A DNA stretch of 64,000 nt from JAHBVL01 sp963712055. Its GTDB lineage: Bacteria > Chloroflexota > Chloroflexia > Thermomicrobiales > UBA6265. Shown here piece after piece: positions 54,626-63,991 of the stretch (position 1 is the stretch's first letter; each line of letters begins with the position of its first letter). Both the position numbers and the translations under genes were made by a program. The stretch is taken from the NCBI GenBank assembly GCA_963712055.1, contig CAVQGN010000003.1, positions 124,001 to 188,000 on the forward strand. The letters run 5' to 3'. The notes below the pieces were generated by a model. It did no database searches and was not told the DNA's origin. It saw nothing but the letters and a program-made list of their open reading frames with translations.

Positions 54626-56208
54626 TGGGCGCGATACTCGCCAAATTCCTGCCGCAAAGCGCCGGCAACCTGCCCGAGCGTCGCACCGGCCATAAACGCT
54701 TCTTTCATAATCGGAAGGAGATTCGCAGTTCCTCGAGCGGTCGCACGCACGCTATCGAGTTGAGCATCGATCGCGCGATGATCCTGCTTCTCCTTATAGG
54801 TGTGCACCCGCGATCGCTGCTCAGCCACTCCGCCTTCGTCGATCTTCTGCAGGGGAACATTCGCCATGGAATCATCCTGGTAACAGTTCACGCCCACGAT
54901 CTTCTGCTGGCCAGACTCGATCGCGAGTTCGTGGCGATAGGCGTTTTCGGCGATCGCATTCTGGAGGAATCCACCTTCGATCGCCGAAACTGAACCGCCT
55001 TGCTCATCGATCTGCTGAATCCAGTCGAGCGCTTTTTTCTTCAGTTCGCTAGTCAACGCCTCGACAAAATACGATCCCGCCAGCGGATCGACGGTATCGA
55101 CAATGCCCGTTTCATTGGCGAGCATTTGCTGAGTGCGTAGCGCCAGGGTGGCGGCTTCGGCGGTCGGCAGTGCGAGAGCTTCGTCATAGCCATTCGTGTG
55201 GAGGCTCTGTGTGCCGCCCAGCACGGCAGACAACGCTTGATAGGCCACACGGACGATGTTGTTCATCGGTTGCTGGGCGGTCAGAGTGACGCCACCGGTC
55301 TGGGTGTGAAACCGGAGCATCCATGATTTGGCGTCAGTCGCGCCGAATTCCTCTCGAACCATTTCCGCCCAGATTTCCCGGGCTGCCCGGAACTTGGCTA
55401 CCTCTTCAAAGAGATTGGAATGGGCCGCAAAGAAAAAACTCATCCTGGGAGCAAAATCGTCGATCGGCAAGCCTGTAGCGATGGCCGCCCGGACGTAAGC
55501 TTTGGCGTTCGCCAGCGTAAATCCGACCTCCTGAGCTGCCGATGAACCCGCCTCGCGAATGTGATAGCCAGAAATCGAGATTGTGTTCCACGACGGTAAC
55601 ACGTCATGACAATAGGCGAACGTGTCCGTCACGAGTCTCATTGACGGACGCGGAGGATAGATGTAGGTGCCACGAGCGGCGTATTCCTTGAGGATGTCGT
55701 TCTGGATCGTGCCGCCAAGCTTGGCGGTATCAGCGCCCCGCTCTTCCGCGACGATCTGATACATCAGAAGGAGCATGGCAGCCGGAGCATTGATGGTCAT
55801 CGAGGTCGTTACCGCTTGCTGGTCGATCCCGTCGAAAAGCCGCCTCATATCGTCGAGCGTACTCACGGGCACTCCGACACGACCAACTTCACCCTCAGCG
55901 CGCGGATCATCGGAATCGAGTCCCAGCTGGGTCGGCAGATCGAAGGCCACGCTTAGCCCCGTCTGGCCACGTTCCAGCAAGAGCCGATAGCGTTCGTTGC
56001 TTTCTTTGGCGGTACCGAATCCTGCGTACTGGCGCATGGTCCAGGGACGACCACGGTACATGCTGGGATAGACGCCGCGAGTGAAGGGATAGTGCCCGGG
56101 ATCCTCGAGCTGTGGGGGCGGGTCGCTGGCTCGGTAGACCGGTTCGATCTCGATTTCGGAATCAGTCACAATTGGCGGGGGTGCTGATTTCCTTTCGTTC
56201 GCCGCCAA
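54622..56208 (-). CDS. mcmA: Methylmalonyl-CoA mutase large (catalytic) subunit
   Basis: The protein is the catalytic half of a B12-dependent acyl-CoA mutase, without the C-terminal B12-binding domain. Characteristic stretches are RPWTMRQYAGFGTAKESNERY, GLSVAFDLPTQLGLDSD, TTSMTINAPA, GTIQNDILKEY, ISGYHIREAGSSAAQEV, GVTLTAQQPMNN and GGTQSLHTNGYDEALALPT. About 530 residues fit a standalone subunit. The TTG at 56208 has GGGAGG seven bases upstream, better than the longer frame to 56268. The small B12 subunit (about 140 residues) must be elsewhere. It converts (R)-methylmalonyl-CoA to succinyl-CoA. Confidence 0.93.
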   Translation of the reverse strand: MAANERKSAPPPIVTDSEIEIEPVYRASDPPPQLEDPGHYPFTRGVYPSMYRGRPWTMRQYAGFGTAKESNERYRLLLERGQTGLSVAFDLPTQLGLDSDDPRAEGEVGRVGVPVSTLDDMRRLFDGIDQQAVTTSMTINAPAAMLLLMYQIVAEERGADTAKLGGTIQNDILKEYAARGTYIYPPRPSMRLVTDTFAYCHDVLPSWNTISISGYHIREAGSSAAQEVGFTLANAKAYVRAAIATGLPIDDFAPRMSFFFAAHSNLFEEVAKFRAAREIWAEMVREEFGATDAKSWMLRFHTQTGGVTLTAQQPMNNIVRVAYQALSAVLGGTQSLHTNGYDEALALPTAEAATLALRTQQMLANETGIVDTVDPLAGSYFVEALTSELKKKALDWIQQIDEQGGSVSAIEGGFLQNAIAENAYRHELAIESGQQKIVGVNCYQDDSMANVPLQKIDEGGVAEQRSRVHTYKEKQDHRAIDAQLDSVRATARGTANLLPIMKEAFMAGATLGQVAGALRQEFGEYRAH

Positions 56209-56268
56209 ACCATTGCCTCCCTGTTCATGAATCCAGGGTCCATCCAGTGCGGCCGGACCCGTTCGCAA

Positions 56269-56706
56269 CTAACCCGGTGGAGGTCCCACCTGGACGAGTT
56301 CCGTCAAAACTCCCGCGCACGATTCCGGATGAACAAAAGCGATTTGCCAGCCATGCGTCCCAGCGCGCGGAACCTCATCGATCAGGCGAACACCGGCCGC
56401 CGAGAGTTCCGCGAGGGTTTGCACAAGATCATCCGTCCGATAGGCGACATGGTGAAGCGAGTTTCCGCGCTTGAGGAGAAACCGTGCAATTGGTCCTTCA
56501 GGATCGGTCGGGGTGATCAACTCCACGAAACCAGGCCCGGCATGGTACGTCAATGCGACCACTCCCTGCTGCGGCATCTCGAATCGTTCAGCTGGGCCGA
56601 ATCCAAGTGTTTCGTAGCGCTCGGCTGCGGCGTCGAGGTCGTCGACCACTAAACCAACGTGATGCAGTTCGAGACCGGTCGGAGCAAAGGACCTGGGTGC
56701 CGCCAT
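56269..56706 (-). CDS. mce: Methylmalonyl-CoA epimerase
   Basis: The 145-residue VOC protein epimerises (S)- to (R)-methylmalonyl-CoA. Metal ligands are the His in LHHVGLVV, the HH in NSLHHVAYRTDDL and the Glu in FVELITPTD and LTELVQV. The REST of the family pattern (VRLIDEVPRAGTHGWQIAFVHP) is clear. It follows pbp2 by three bases and precedes mcmA, so it bridges the cell-wall and propionate parts of the operon. Confidence 0.94.
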   Translation of the reverse strand: MAAPRSFAPTGLELHHVGLVVDDLDAAAERYETLGFGPAERFEMPQQGVVALTYHAGPGFVELITPTDPEGPIARFLLKRGNSLHHVAYRTDDLVQTLAELSAAGVRLIDEVPRAGTHGWQIAFVHPESCAGVLTELVQVGPPPG

Positions 56707-56708
56707 CT

Positions 56709-59243
56709 TTACGGGCCTTCCTCGACAGCCGGTTGTTGCACCAGATTGGAATCGTCGATCCCAGTTCCATCACCAGTGACCGGCGTCCCGGCGGCATCTG
56801 GAAACCCGGAGGCATTGACGCCGACCGGCACGCCATCCTCGCGAAGCATCAGACCACGCTTGCGAGCACCTGCGAGCTCGAAGTAGGACCGCAGTACCTT
56901 GTCAGCAACTGGCACGGCATAGCTCGATCCCTCGCCGCCCTTTTTCAGGAACACCGTCACGACAATCTCAGGATCGTCATAGGGGGCGTAGCAGGTAAAC
57001 CAGGCATGGGAATCGGTGTGGGTGCCATCTTCCCTCTTGACACCCACTTCAGCTGTGCCAGTCTTGCCAGCGATCACGATAGGTTCTTCGTTTTCAGGGT
57101 TCGTCAATGTCCATTTGCCAACGATCTCCCCCGTGGAACGATCGGTCGCTTGATGCGCGGTTCCAGTAGGCAAGTTGACGACGCGCCACATCCCTTCACG
57201 GACAAGTTCGAGATGCTCGTCGGACATCTCGATTTCGCGGTTCACTTCCGGGCCGAATGACTGGGTCGTCCGCCCTTCATCGTCGACGACCTCTTTGATC
57301 AACCGCGGGCGATAGACCGTGCCGCCGTTGGCAATTGCGGCCGTATTCACAGCGATTTGCAGCGGTGTCGCCAGGAAAAAGCCCTGACCGATTGAGGTAT
57401 TGATCGTGTCACCGGCCGCCCAGCCTTCACCTTCATAGGTGTTGGCTTTCCATTCCGGGTCAGGAACGAGACCGGTCGCCTCGAACGGGAGCTCGATCCC
57501 GGTTTGCTCGCCGAACCAGAAGCGATCCTTCAGGCTACTGTGGATTCGCTGAATACCCAGACCGCGGAAGTAGTGCATCTCACCCTTGTCGCCAGTCTCG
57601 TAAAAGAGATCACGGTAGTGGAGGTTTCGCTCTGCGCCTTCCGGTTTCTGTTCCGGGGTTCCGACATTATAGAAATAGACGTCGCACGAGCGTTCGATCG
57701 CCTGAACAAGGTCGAGCGTGCCGTGGCCACCACCTTCTCGCAGCCAGCAGAGATAGCGATCGCCTTTGGACTCGTCCCAGGTATAGGGAACCCAGATCCC
57801 GCTCGTGCAGGTGAAATACGACTGCGAATTGATCACGTTTTCCTTGAGTGCACCGAGCGCCAGGAAGACCTTCAGCGTCGAGCCTGGTGGGTAGTGATCT
57901 GCGGCGGCTTTGTTGACGAGAGGATTGTCTTCGTCCTCGGTGTATTCGAGGTACTTTCGGGTCGAAATCCCCTCAACGAACAACTGATTGTCGTAGAGCG
58001 GGAAACTGCCCAGCGCCAGGACTTCACCGGTTTTCGGACTCATTGCTACGACGGCTCCAGCCCGCGCACTGTAGTCCCGATACTCCTTGCCCTGCTCGCG
58101 ATCGACGGCGGTTCGGTCTTCGTTCGAAAACCGAAGTCCTTCTTCAAGTGCTGCTGTGGCTGCGGCCTGCAGTTCGAGATCGATGGTCAGCTTGAGATTG
58201 TGACCAGGGACTGATGGATTGGTATACAACGTTCGGCTTTCGATCCCGAGCCCGTCGACCTCAAGATAACTCCCGCCCCGATTACCACGGAGCGCTTTTT
58301 CCATCCAGAGTTCGAGGCCAGCTTTGCCAATGATGTCATCGTACTCGTAGTAGGGCGTGCCACCGGGCGTCTGGTTGGCAGGATCCTTGCGTTCGGTTTC
58401 GACCACTGGGCCAACATACCCTAGAACATGGGACATGACCTCACCAGCCGGATACTGCCTGATCAGCGCGGAATCGTTCAGCTCAACACCTGGGAGATAG
58501 AGCTGATTAGCCTCGAGTGTGAGCGCGATATCGCGAGATACATCCCGTTTCAGTACCACCGGTAGATCGGGTACAGCGGTGTTGGTGACGAGATAGTCAA
58601 ATCGATTGATCACCGAAACGCCGGGAAGTTCCTCGGCCGCCGCGCGGAAAACCGGCGCTTGGTCGTCCGAAAACTGATCGACCTCGACGAGATAGTTGTA
58701 TTTGATGCGGATGTTGATGATGTCGAGAAACGACTCAATCGAGTCTTTGTCCTCGATCCCGAGAAGCTTTGCAACCCGCCGGTAGACGGTATCTTCAGCA
58801 CCCATCGGCACGGCGTTCGGATCGATCACCAGAACCTCAGGCAAGCGCAATGCTGAAATCAGGGTGCTGCGGACCCGCTCGCGTTCTGGTGTGCCTTGTT
58901 TCGGTAGCTTCGATGGAATCGCCCGGACTTCCCAGACGCGTCGATTCTCAGCGAGTGACCGTGATTGTCGGTCGAGAATCAGCCCGCGAACAGGTTTCTC
59001 CACTTTCCACGCCTGGGTCATGTTCGCAGTTTGGGCTTCGTAGAAGTCGGCGTTCATGATTTGCATGTAGCCGAGTCGAGCCGCCAAAGCAGCAAACCCA
59101 CCCACGACGGCGCCCTTCATTAGCAGCACACGACGGTTCAGGAAAATCTGATCCGCGCGGCGCCATTCAGAGCCTTTGCCGCTTGATCCCTTCTTTCGCT
59201 GTCCCGGCGGATCGTATGGAATCCGCTTGTTTCGCTTAAGCAT
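56709..59243 (-). CDS. mrdA: Penicillin-binding protein 2 (elongation transpeptidase)
   Basis: This class B PBP cross-links peptidoglycan during elongation. A basic N-terminus, one membrane helix (about 42-62) and the dimerisation domain (RGLILDRQSRSLAENRRVWEV) precede the transpeptidase. Active-site motifs are STLK near residue 454, SCD near 517 (SxN replaced by SxD) and KTGT near 726. The FGEQTGIELPFEATG segment is typical. At 844 residues it is longer than most PBP2 (about 620), with extra segments in the pedestal and before the active site. It overlaps mreD by eight bases. RodA is not adjacent. Confidence 0.93.
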   Translation of the reverse strand: MLKRNKRIPYDPPGQRKKGSSGKGSEWRRADQIFLNRRVLLMKGAVVGGFAALAARLGYMQIMNADFYEAQTANMTQAWKVEKPVRGLILDRQSRSLAENRRVWEVRAIPSKLPKQGTPERERVRSTLISALRLPEVLVIDPNAVPMGAEDTVYRRVAKLLGIEDKDSIESFLDIINIRIKYNYLVEVDQFSDDQAPVFRAAAEELPGVSVINRFDYLVTNTAVPDLPVVLKRDVSRDIALTLEANQLYLPGVELNDSALIRQYPAGEVMSHVLGYVGPVVETERKDPANQTPGGTPYYEYDDIIGKAGLELWMEKALRGNRGGSYLEVDGLGIESRTLYTNPSVPGHNLKLTIDLELQAAATAALEEGLRFSNEDRTAVDREQGKEYRDYSARAGAVVAMSPKTGEVLALGSFPLYDNQLFVEGISTRKYLEYTEDEDNPLVNKAAADHYPPGSTLKVFLALGALKENVINSQSYFTCTSGIWVPYTWDESKGDRYLCWLREGGGHGTLDLVQAIERSCDVYFYNVGTPEQKPEGAERNLHYRDLFYETGDKGEMHYFRGLGIQRIHSSLKDRFWFGEQTGIELPFEATGLVPDPEWKANTYEGEGWAAGDTINTSIGQGFFLATPLQIAVNTAAIANGGTVYRPRLIKEVVDDEGRTTQSFGPEVNREIEMSDEHLELVREGMWRVVNLPTGTAHQATDRSTGEIVGKWTLTNPENEEPIVIAGKTGTAEVGVKREDGTHTDSHAWFTCYAPYDDPEIVVTVFLKKGGEGSSYAVPVADKVLRSYFELAGARKRGLMLREDGVPVGVNASGFPDAAGTPVTGDGTGIDDSNLVQQPAVEEGP

Positions 59244-59727
59244 GACGCACCACCGGAGATCTGTTGAGAAGACTCACCACCAGATAGATAGGAGGAACCA
59301 GAACAACGTTCAGAATTGACTGAATACCAACCACCCGAACGAGTTCGGCGAATCCGAGCGTGTCACCACTCGCACTTCGCACGAGGAGAAGCACGATCGC
59401 GTGAAGACCAGTAGCGACAAATGCGGCCACCAACGGCACAATCAGGCCGCTGTGAAAAAACCGCTTTCCCGCCAGCCCACCGACGATAACGACTGGCATC
59501 AGCGCTAGCGCATTCCCGCCAAGTGGGTCAAGCGAGAGCGCATCGAGAAGCATTCCCGTGGCGAAGGCCCAGACCAAACCTTCTTCGACGCCGCGAACAG
59601 CACTCCAGACCAGGAGGATGACAAGGGTCACGTCAGGTGAAATCGGCAATAGCGTCGATTCCGGAATGAAGGTCGCCTGAAAAATCGCACTCAATACCAA
59701 TGAGAGCCCGACCAGTAGAGATGACAC
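59236..59727 (-). CDS. mreD: Rod shape-determining protein MreD
   Basis: The 163-residue protein is almost entirely hydrophobic with about five helices. Its start, FIPESTLLPISPDVTLVILLVWSAVRG, and FATGMLLDALSLDPLGGNALALMPV fit MreD, where the conserved G-x2-D/L-LGxxA pattern appears. MreD is a membrane partner of MreC and PBP2 in the elongasome. Its end overlaps the pbp2 start. It is separated from mreC by murT and gatD, which is unusual. Confidence 0.88.
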   Translation of the reverse strand: MSSLLVGLSLVLSAIFQATFIPESTLLPISPDVTLVILLVWSAVRGVEEGLVWAFATGMLLDALSLDPLGGNALALMPVVIVGGLAGKRFFHSGLIVPLVAAFVATGLHAIVLLLVRSASGDTLGFAELVRVVGIQSILNVVLVPPIYLVVSLLNRSPVVRHA

Positions 59728-59802
59728 GTCAGTTGCTGCCCTTGTGCCGGGCGATCGACGCCAGAATCGGCGCCTTCGCCAAAAGGAATTCTATCATGGC
59801 AC

Positions 59803-60525
59803 TCATCGGGTTCTGACCGCTCGCTGCACCGCAGAAGCATGCGCAATGGGCTCGGTGGAGTCCGCCAGACGGGGCAGCGAGAAGCCGTCGATTCGTCGTC
59901 GAATCCCACGTTCGATCAGCCAGTCTGCCAGAACCGGATTTTTCGGCAAGAGCGCTCCATGGAGGTAGCAGCCAATCGCATTGCGATAGATCGCGCCCTC
60001 GGTGCCATCGCTACCGTTGTTCCCACGGCCGATCCGAACTCTCCCCATTGGACGGGCATCGGGGCCGAGCCAGGTGAGCCCAGAATGATTTTCGAACCCG
60101 ACGAGCTCACCCCACTCACTGTCGACAACGACATTGCCAATGAATCGCTCGTTGCCGGCCACACTTCGGACATCGAAGAGTCCAATCCCGGGCAACGGTT
60201 CCGCGTCATGCGGCGCATAGTCGTGACCCAGGAGTTGATACCCACCGCAGACAGAGAGCAACGAAACGCCGTTCTCAACCATCGTCCGAATCTGCTCTCC
60301 CTTGCGCCCCATCAGATCGCGCGAAACTGCGACCTGCTCCTGGTCCTGACCACCGCCGAAAAAGAAGGTGTCGATCCCTTCGGGGATCTCCTGACCAATG
60401 TGGATGAGCTGGACGTTTGCTTTGATTCCTCTCCAGCGGGCACGTTGTTCCAGGGCCATCACGTTGCCCCGATCACCGTAGATATTCATCTTGGTCGGAT
60501 ACAACCAGCCAATCGTGTAGTTCAT
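59803..60525 (-). CDS. gatD: Lipid II isoglutaminyl synthase, glutaminase subunit
   Basis: The 240-residue class I glutamine amidotransferase has the catalytic C93 in SVCGGYQLLG and H189 in YLHGALLPKNP, with the GGGQDQEQ loop that typifies GatD/CobB-type amidases. With MurT it amidates the alpha-carboxyl of D-Glu in lipid II to D-isoglutamine, which eases cross-linking. The N-terminus WLYPTKMNIYGDRGN is a good family match. It follows murT by 40 bases. Confidence 0.94.
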   Translation of the reverse strand: MNYTIGWLYPTKMNIYGDRGNVMALEQRARWRGIKANVQLIHIGQEIPEGIDTFFFGGGQDQEQVAVSRDLMGRKGEQIRTMVENGVSLLSVCGGYQLLGHDYAPHDAEPLPGIGLFDVRSVAGNERFIGNVVVDSEWGELVGFENHSGLTWLGPDARPMGRVRIGRGNNGSDGTEGAIYRNAIGCYLHGALLPKNPVLADWLIERGIRRRIDGFSLPRLADSTEPIAHASAVQRAVRTR

Positions 60526-60565
60526 GTGACCGATCCTGTCATGACCGTGGATGGTGATCGCGTCG

Positions 60566-62005
60566 CTATTGCTGCCAAAACGCTGGCGTGAGATCGTCTT
60601 CAGCGAGCACCCGATGCAAATCCATCATGGCTGTGTACGTCGCGAGAATGTAACCGGATCCTCCGATCGGAAGAGAATCGACAAACGAGGAGAGAGCGGG
60701 TCGAATCTCTTCACCAAGAATACCGAGTCGTTTCTCCTGCACACCGGCATACTTGAGTCGGTTTGCCATATCGGGGCCGCGGATGCCAGCCGTTTTGAGC
60801 GCTTGCCGTCCGGGTGCCAGTACCTCGAAATCGACATCCCAGAGCCAGGAGACATCTCGTCCGTCGGCATCCAGGTCATTGATCACGATCATCGTTGGCG
60901 CAGTAAGTCCCTCGTCAGCGAGTGTCAACATCCGTAACACCTCGTTGAACCCGACCGGGTTCTTGACCAGGATCAATGTCACCGTCCGACCGTGGATCTT
61001 GACTGCCTGGATCCGTCCGAAAGGCGCGGTAAAGTCCCGAACGGCCGTTTCGATCGCGTGATCAGCGACATTCACCGAGGTGGCCGCCGCCGTTGCGGCA
61101 ACCAGGTTGTAGGCGTTGTAGAGACCAGGGATTGAACTTTCGAGCGCCAGAGTCTCGTGACCGTCACGAGCTACCTTCAGCCGCTGGCCTGCGACACCGT
61201 CGAGTACGATCTGCCGTCCATCGATAACAAGCTCCGGTCGTTTCCAACCGCAAACCGGACAGAACCAGTCGCCAAGATGCGATGACGTATGAACGCGGTA
61301 GCGCAGATCGGCGCCGCACCGGCGACAGATCGCGGCATCAGCTGCGTGCGGCAGATGACTCAGTGCGTATCGCCCGGGATCGAGTCCATACGGCACGGCC
61401 CTCGCCGGACTCGCTTCGGCTAGCGCGGACAGCATCGGGTCATCAGCGTTAAACACGAGGTGGGTAGTCGATGGAAGGTTTGCAAGACTTGATTTCCAGC
61501 GTCTTGCGATCGTATCGAGTTCGCCGTAGCGATCGAGTTGATCCCGGAACAGGTTTGTCAGCAGAACCAAGCTCGGCTGTGTGAGGCGGACAATGGCCGG
61601 AAACGCAGCTTCGTCGGCTTCGATAACACCCACGTTTTCGCGCAATCGACCGGTCACTGACGCCTGCTCAGCGAAGGCAGCAACCACCCCTCGGAGAAGA
61701 TTTGACCCCGAGCGGTTGTGAATCACGGAGCGTCCATCTTCTTCCAGCATTTCGAACAGCAAGCGCGAGGTCGTCGTCTTGCCATTTGTGCCGGCGACCA
61801 CCATGACGCCGCCATCGAGCTGGCGGGCCAGTTTGCCAAGCAGATCCGGGTCAACGGTCGTCGCCACCAAACCGGGAGCCGCCGTTCCACCACCCCGGCC
61901 GCTCAAGCGAAGCGCGTTGGAAGTCATCTTCGCGCTGGCAATGGCGGCACTGGTCCGCAGAGACCCAATCCCGAGAGCGACGTTAGTCCGATTGAGCCGT
62001 GTCAT
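60566..62005 (-). CDS. murT: Lipid II isoglutaminyl synthase, Mur-ligase-like subunit
   Basis: MurT activates the D-Glu carboxyl of lipid II for amidation by ammonia from GatD. The 479-residue protein has the Mur-ligase ATP loop GTNGKTTTSRLL (about 73-84). A four-Cys zinc ribbon (CRRCGADL...CPVCG, about 210-235) is typical of MurT. The conserved RDQLDRYGELDT and KNPVGFNEVLRM segments and DVSWLWDVDFE of the C-terminal DUF1727 domain are present. ATG 62005 is chosen; it overlaps the end of mreC. It is inserted within the mre locus. Confidence 0.95.
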   Translation of the reverse strand: MTRLNRTNVALGIGSLRTSAAIASAKMTSNALRLSGRGGGTAAPGLVATTVDPDLLGKLARQLDGGVMVVAGTNGKTTTSRLLFEMLEEDGRSVIHNRSGSNLLRGVVAAFAEQASVTGRLRENVGVIEADEAAFPAIVRLTQPSLVLLTNLFRDQLDRYGELDTIARRWKSSLANLPSTTHLVFNADDPMLSALAEASPARAVPYGLDPGRYALSHLPHAADAAICRRCGADLRYRVHTSSHLGDWFCPVCGWKRPELVIDGRQIVLDGVAGQRLKVARDGHETLALESSIPGLYNAYNLVAATAAATSVNVADHAIETAVRDFTAPFGRIQAVKIHGRTVTLILVKNPVGFNEVLRMLTLADEGLTAPTMIVINDLDADGRDVSWLWDVDFEVLAPGRQALKTAGIRGPDMANRLKYAGVQEKRLGILGEEIRPALSSFVDSLPIGGSGYILATYTAMMDLHRVLAEDDLTPAFWQQ

Positions 62006-62807
62006 CAAGAATCACCGTAACCATCGAGAGATTATCGAAATCCGAGGCTGGCAGGACCTGGATGACCAGGGAATCTGACTGATTGTCGAGTTCTGGCTCA
62101 CCCGAAACCTGACCGATGATCAAGCCACCGGGAACCCGCGCCGTGCGCACCTGAGCCTCATCAGACGTAACGACCGCTTCCCCGTCAATCGGAACAATGG
62201 CCCGATCGACATGTTGCATGGTCATCCGACCACCGGATTGCCATTCACCGTACACGATACCAACGCCCTTCGATTCCAGCAGCTTGGCGCCCACGCTCGA
62301 CGTCGCGTCGATCGCCAATGTGATCCTGGCCGACTGCTCTTCGACTTCGGTTACGAGTCCGACAAAATAGTACGGATCAACAACCGCCATACCGACTTCG
62401 ATTCCGTCAAACGAGCCGCGATCGATGGTGATGAACTTCTGCAGTCCGCTCGGGTCAGTCCCAACCACGGTGGCGGTCACCAGCGTGAAACTTGGATTCG
62501 CTTCCTGGAAATCGACCACCTTCCGCAGCTCGTCGACATCTTCCATGTCGAGTTTAAGCTGAGCATTTTCCGCTAGCAGCGCATCCCGCTGTTCAGTCAC
62601 CTGTTCAAGCTGGATTTCCAAATCAGTGGTTGGTTCGTTCGGTTGCCATAGGTCATCAACCCATTCCACGACGGGCGAGACAAGATTTCGCACGCCCGTT
62701 TTTAGTGGATCGAGCACTCCCCGATTATCGAGGACGATCATGACTACACAGAGAATCGCGAAAAGCAGACCAATTGTGAGTGTCCGGCGGCCTCCACCTC
62801 TGTTCAT
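61983..62807 (-). CDS. mreC: Rod shape-determining protein MreC
   Basis: The 274-residue protein has a short cytoplasmic N-terminus, one membrane helix (about 9-27), a coiled coil (about 57-90, LEIQLEQVTEQRDALLAENAQLK) and two extracytoplasmic beta-barrel domains (TVVGTDPSGLQKFITIDRGSFDGIEVGMAVV; GLVTEVEEQSARITLAIDATSSV). That is the MreC layout. It links MreB to the PBP2 transpeptidase. It follows mreB by 125 bases. Confidence 0.94.
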   Translation of the reverse strand: MNRGGGRRTLTIGLLFAILCVVMIVLDNRGVLDPLKTGVRNLVSPVVEWVDDLWQPNEPTTDLEIQLEQVTEQRDALLAENAQLKLDMEDVDELRKVVDFQEANPSFTLVTATVVGTDPSGLQKFITIDRGSFDGIEVGMAVVDPYYFVGLVTEVEEQSARITLAIDATSSVGAKLLESKGVGIVYGEWQSGGRMTMQHVDRAIVPIDGEAVVTSDEAQVRTARVPGGLIIGQVSGEPELDNQSDSLVIQVLPASDFDNLSMVTVILDDTAQSD

Positions 62808-62932
62808 GGCCGCCGTCCGTGGCGCTTGCGGAATCGCGAAAACTCCGCAGAGGACTCACTCTTGGGCGTCAGTTTCATCAGGCTAAAAGGAGATCGTGTC
62901 TGCTCACCCACGTTACGCCACCGGGAACACCC

Positions 62933-63991
62933 CTACCCGGTTGGGCGAAGTTCCTGGCCCCCGGCTAGTGCGCGTTCGTAGAGATGCAGCGCTTCGGCAA
63001 CCCGGCCCGTGCCGCGCGCGACACAGGTCAATGGGTCTTCTGCACGGTATACCGGCATGCGAAGTTCGTTCTGGAGACGGCGATCGAGGCCATGGAGGAG
63101 CGCTCCACCGCCCGCCAGAACGATGCCGTTTTCCATGATGTCCGCAATGAGTTCCGGCGGTGTTTCTTCAATGGCTGTCTTGACGAGTTCAACGATGGTA
63201 TTCACCGGCTGCGAGATCGCGTCGCGCAATTCGACCGAACTGACTTCAATAGCTTTTGGCAAACCGGTCAGGAGATCTCGACCACGCAAGGTGACCCGGA
63301 TTTCTTCCTCGAGCGGATACGCGGAACCAGCCGCGATCTTGGCGTTTTCAGCGGTCCGCTCACCAATCACCAGGTTGTGATCCCGGCGCGCGTACTGGAT
63401 GATCGAATCGTCGATTTCGTCACCAGCAACACGCAATGAATGGTTGACCACGATCCCGCCAAGCGAGATCACCGCAACCTCAGTCGTACCGCCGCCGATA
63501 TCGACAATCATGCTGCCTACCGGTTCATTGATCGGCAGTCCGGCGCCGATCGCGGCCGCCATGGGTTCTTCGATCGTGTAAGCCTCGCGGGCGCCCGCCG
63601 ACAATGCAGCGTCCTTGGCGGCTCGTTTTTCAACTTCGGTCACGCCGCTTGGGATTCCTATGACCACCCGCGGATGGGGCGCCATCATCCGCTGCATGTG
63701 AACCTTGCGAATAAAGTAATGGAGCATCATCTCAACCGTGTCGAAATCGGCAATGACACCGTCTTTCAATGGTCGAACGGCGATGATGCTGTTGGGCGTT
63801 TTCCCAACCATGGCTTTGCCTTCGACGCCGACCGCCAAGGCGCGCTTGGTTTTGGTATCGATCGCAACGACCGATGGTTCCGAAATAACGATGCCCTTGC
63901 CCCGGACGTAGACAAGGGTATTCGCGGTACCGAGATCGATACCGAGGTCACGACTAAAGAAACCGAAAAGTGCCGCCAGGGGACGTATCAC
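62933..63991 (-). CDS. mreB: Rod shape-determining protein MreB
   Basis: The 352-residue actin homologue has phosphate-binding loops DLGIDLGTANTLVYVRGKG and VDIGGGTTEVAVISLGGIV, the adenosine loop and ENGIVLAGGGALLHGLDRRL. MreB filaments guide elongation-phase wall synthesis. The GTG start lies nine bases from the window edge, so upstream signals cannot be read; the frame could continue. It is the first gene seen of the elongation/propionate array. Confidence 0.96.
   Translation of the reverse strand: MIRPLAALFGFFSRDLGIDLGTANTLVYVRGKGIVISEPSVVAIDTKTKRALAVGVEGKAMVGKTPNSIIAVRPLKDGVIADFDTVEMMLHYFIRKVHMQRMMAPHPRVVIGIPSGVTEVEKRAAKDAALSAGAREAYTIEEPMAAAIGAGLPINEPVGSMIVDIGGGTTEVAVISLGGIVVNHSLRVAGDEIDDSIIQYARRDHNLVIGERTAENAKIAAGSAYPLEEEIRVTLRGRDLLTGLPKAIEVSSVELRDAISQPVNTIVELVKTAIEETPPELIADIMENGIVLAGGGALLHGLDRRLQNELRMPVYRAEDPLTCVARGTGRVAEALHLYERALAGGQELRPTG

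Noticed and set aside
53858..54763. Plus-strand open frame (301 codons) opposite pccB and mcmA
   Set aside because: It is antisense to conserved enzymes and crosses their shared boundary; no protein-like pattern.
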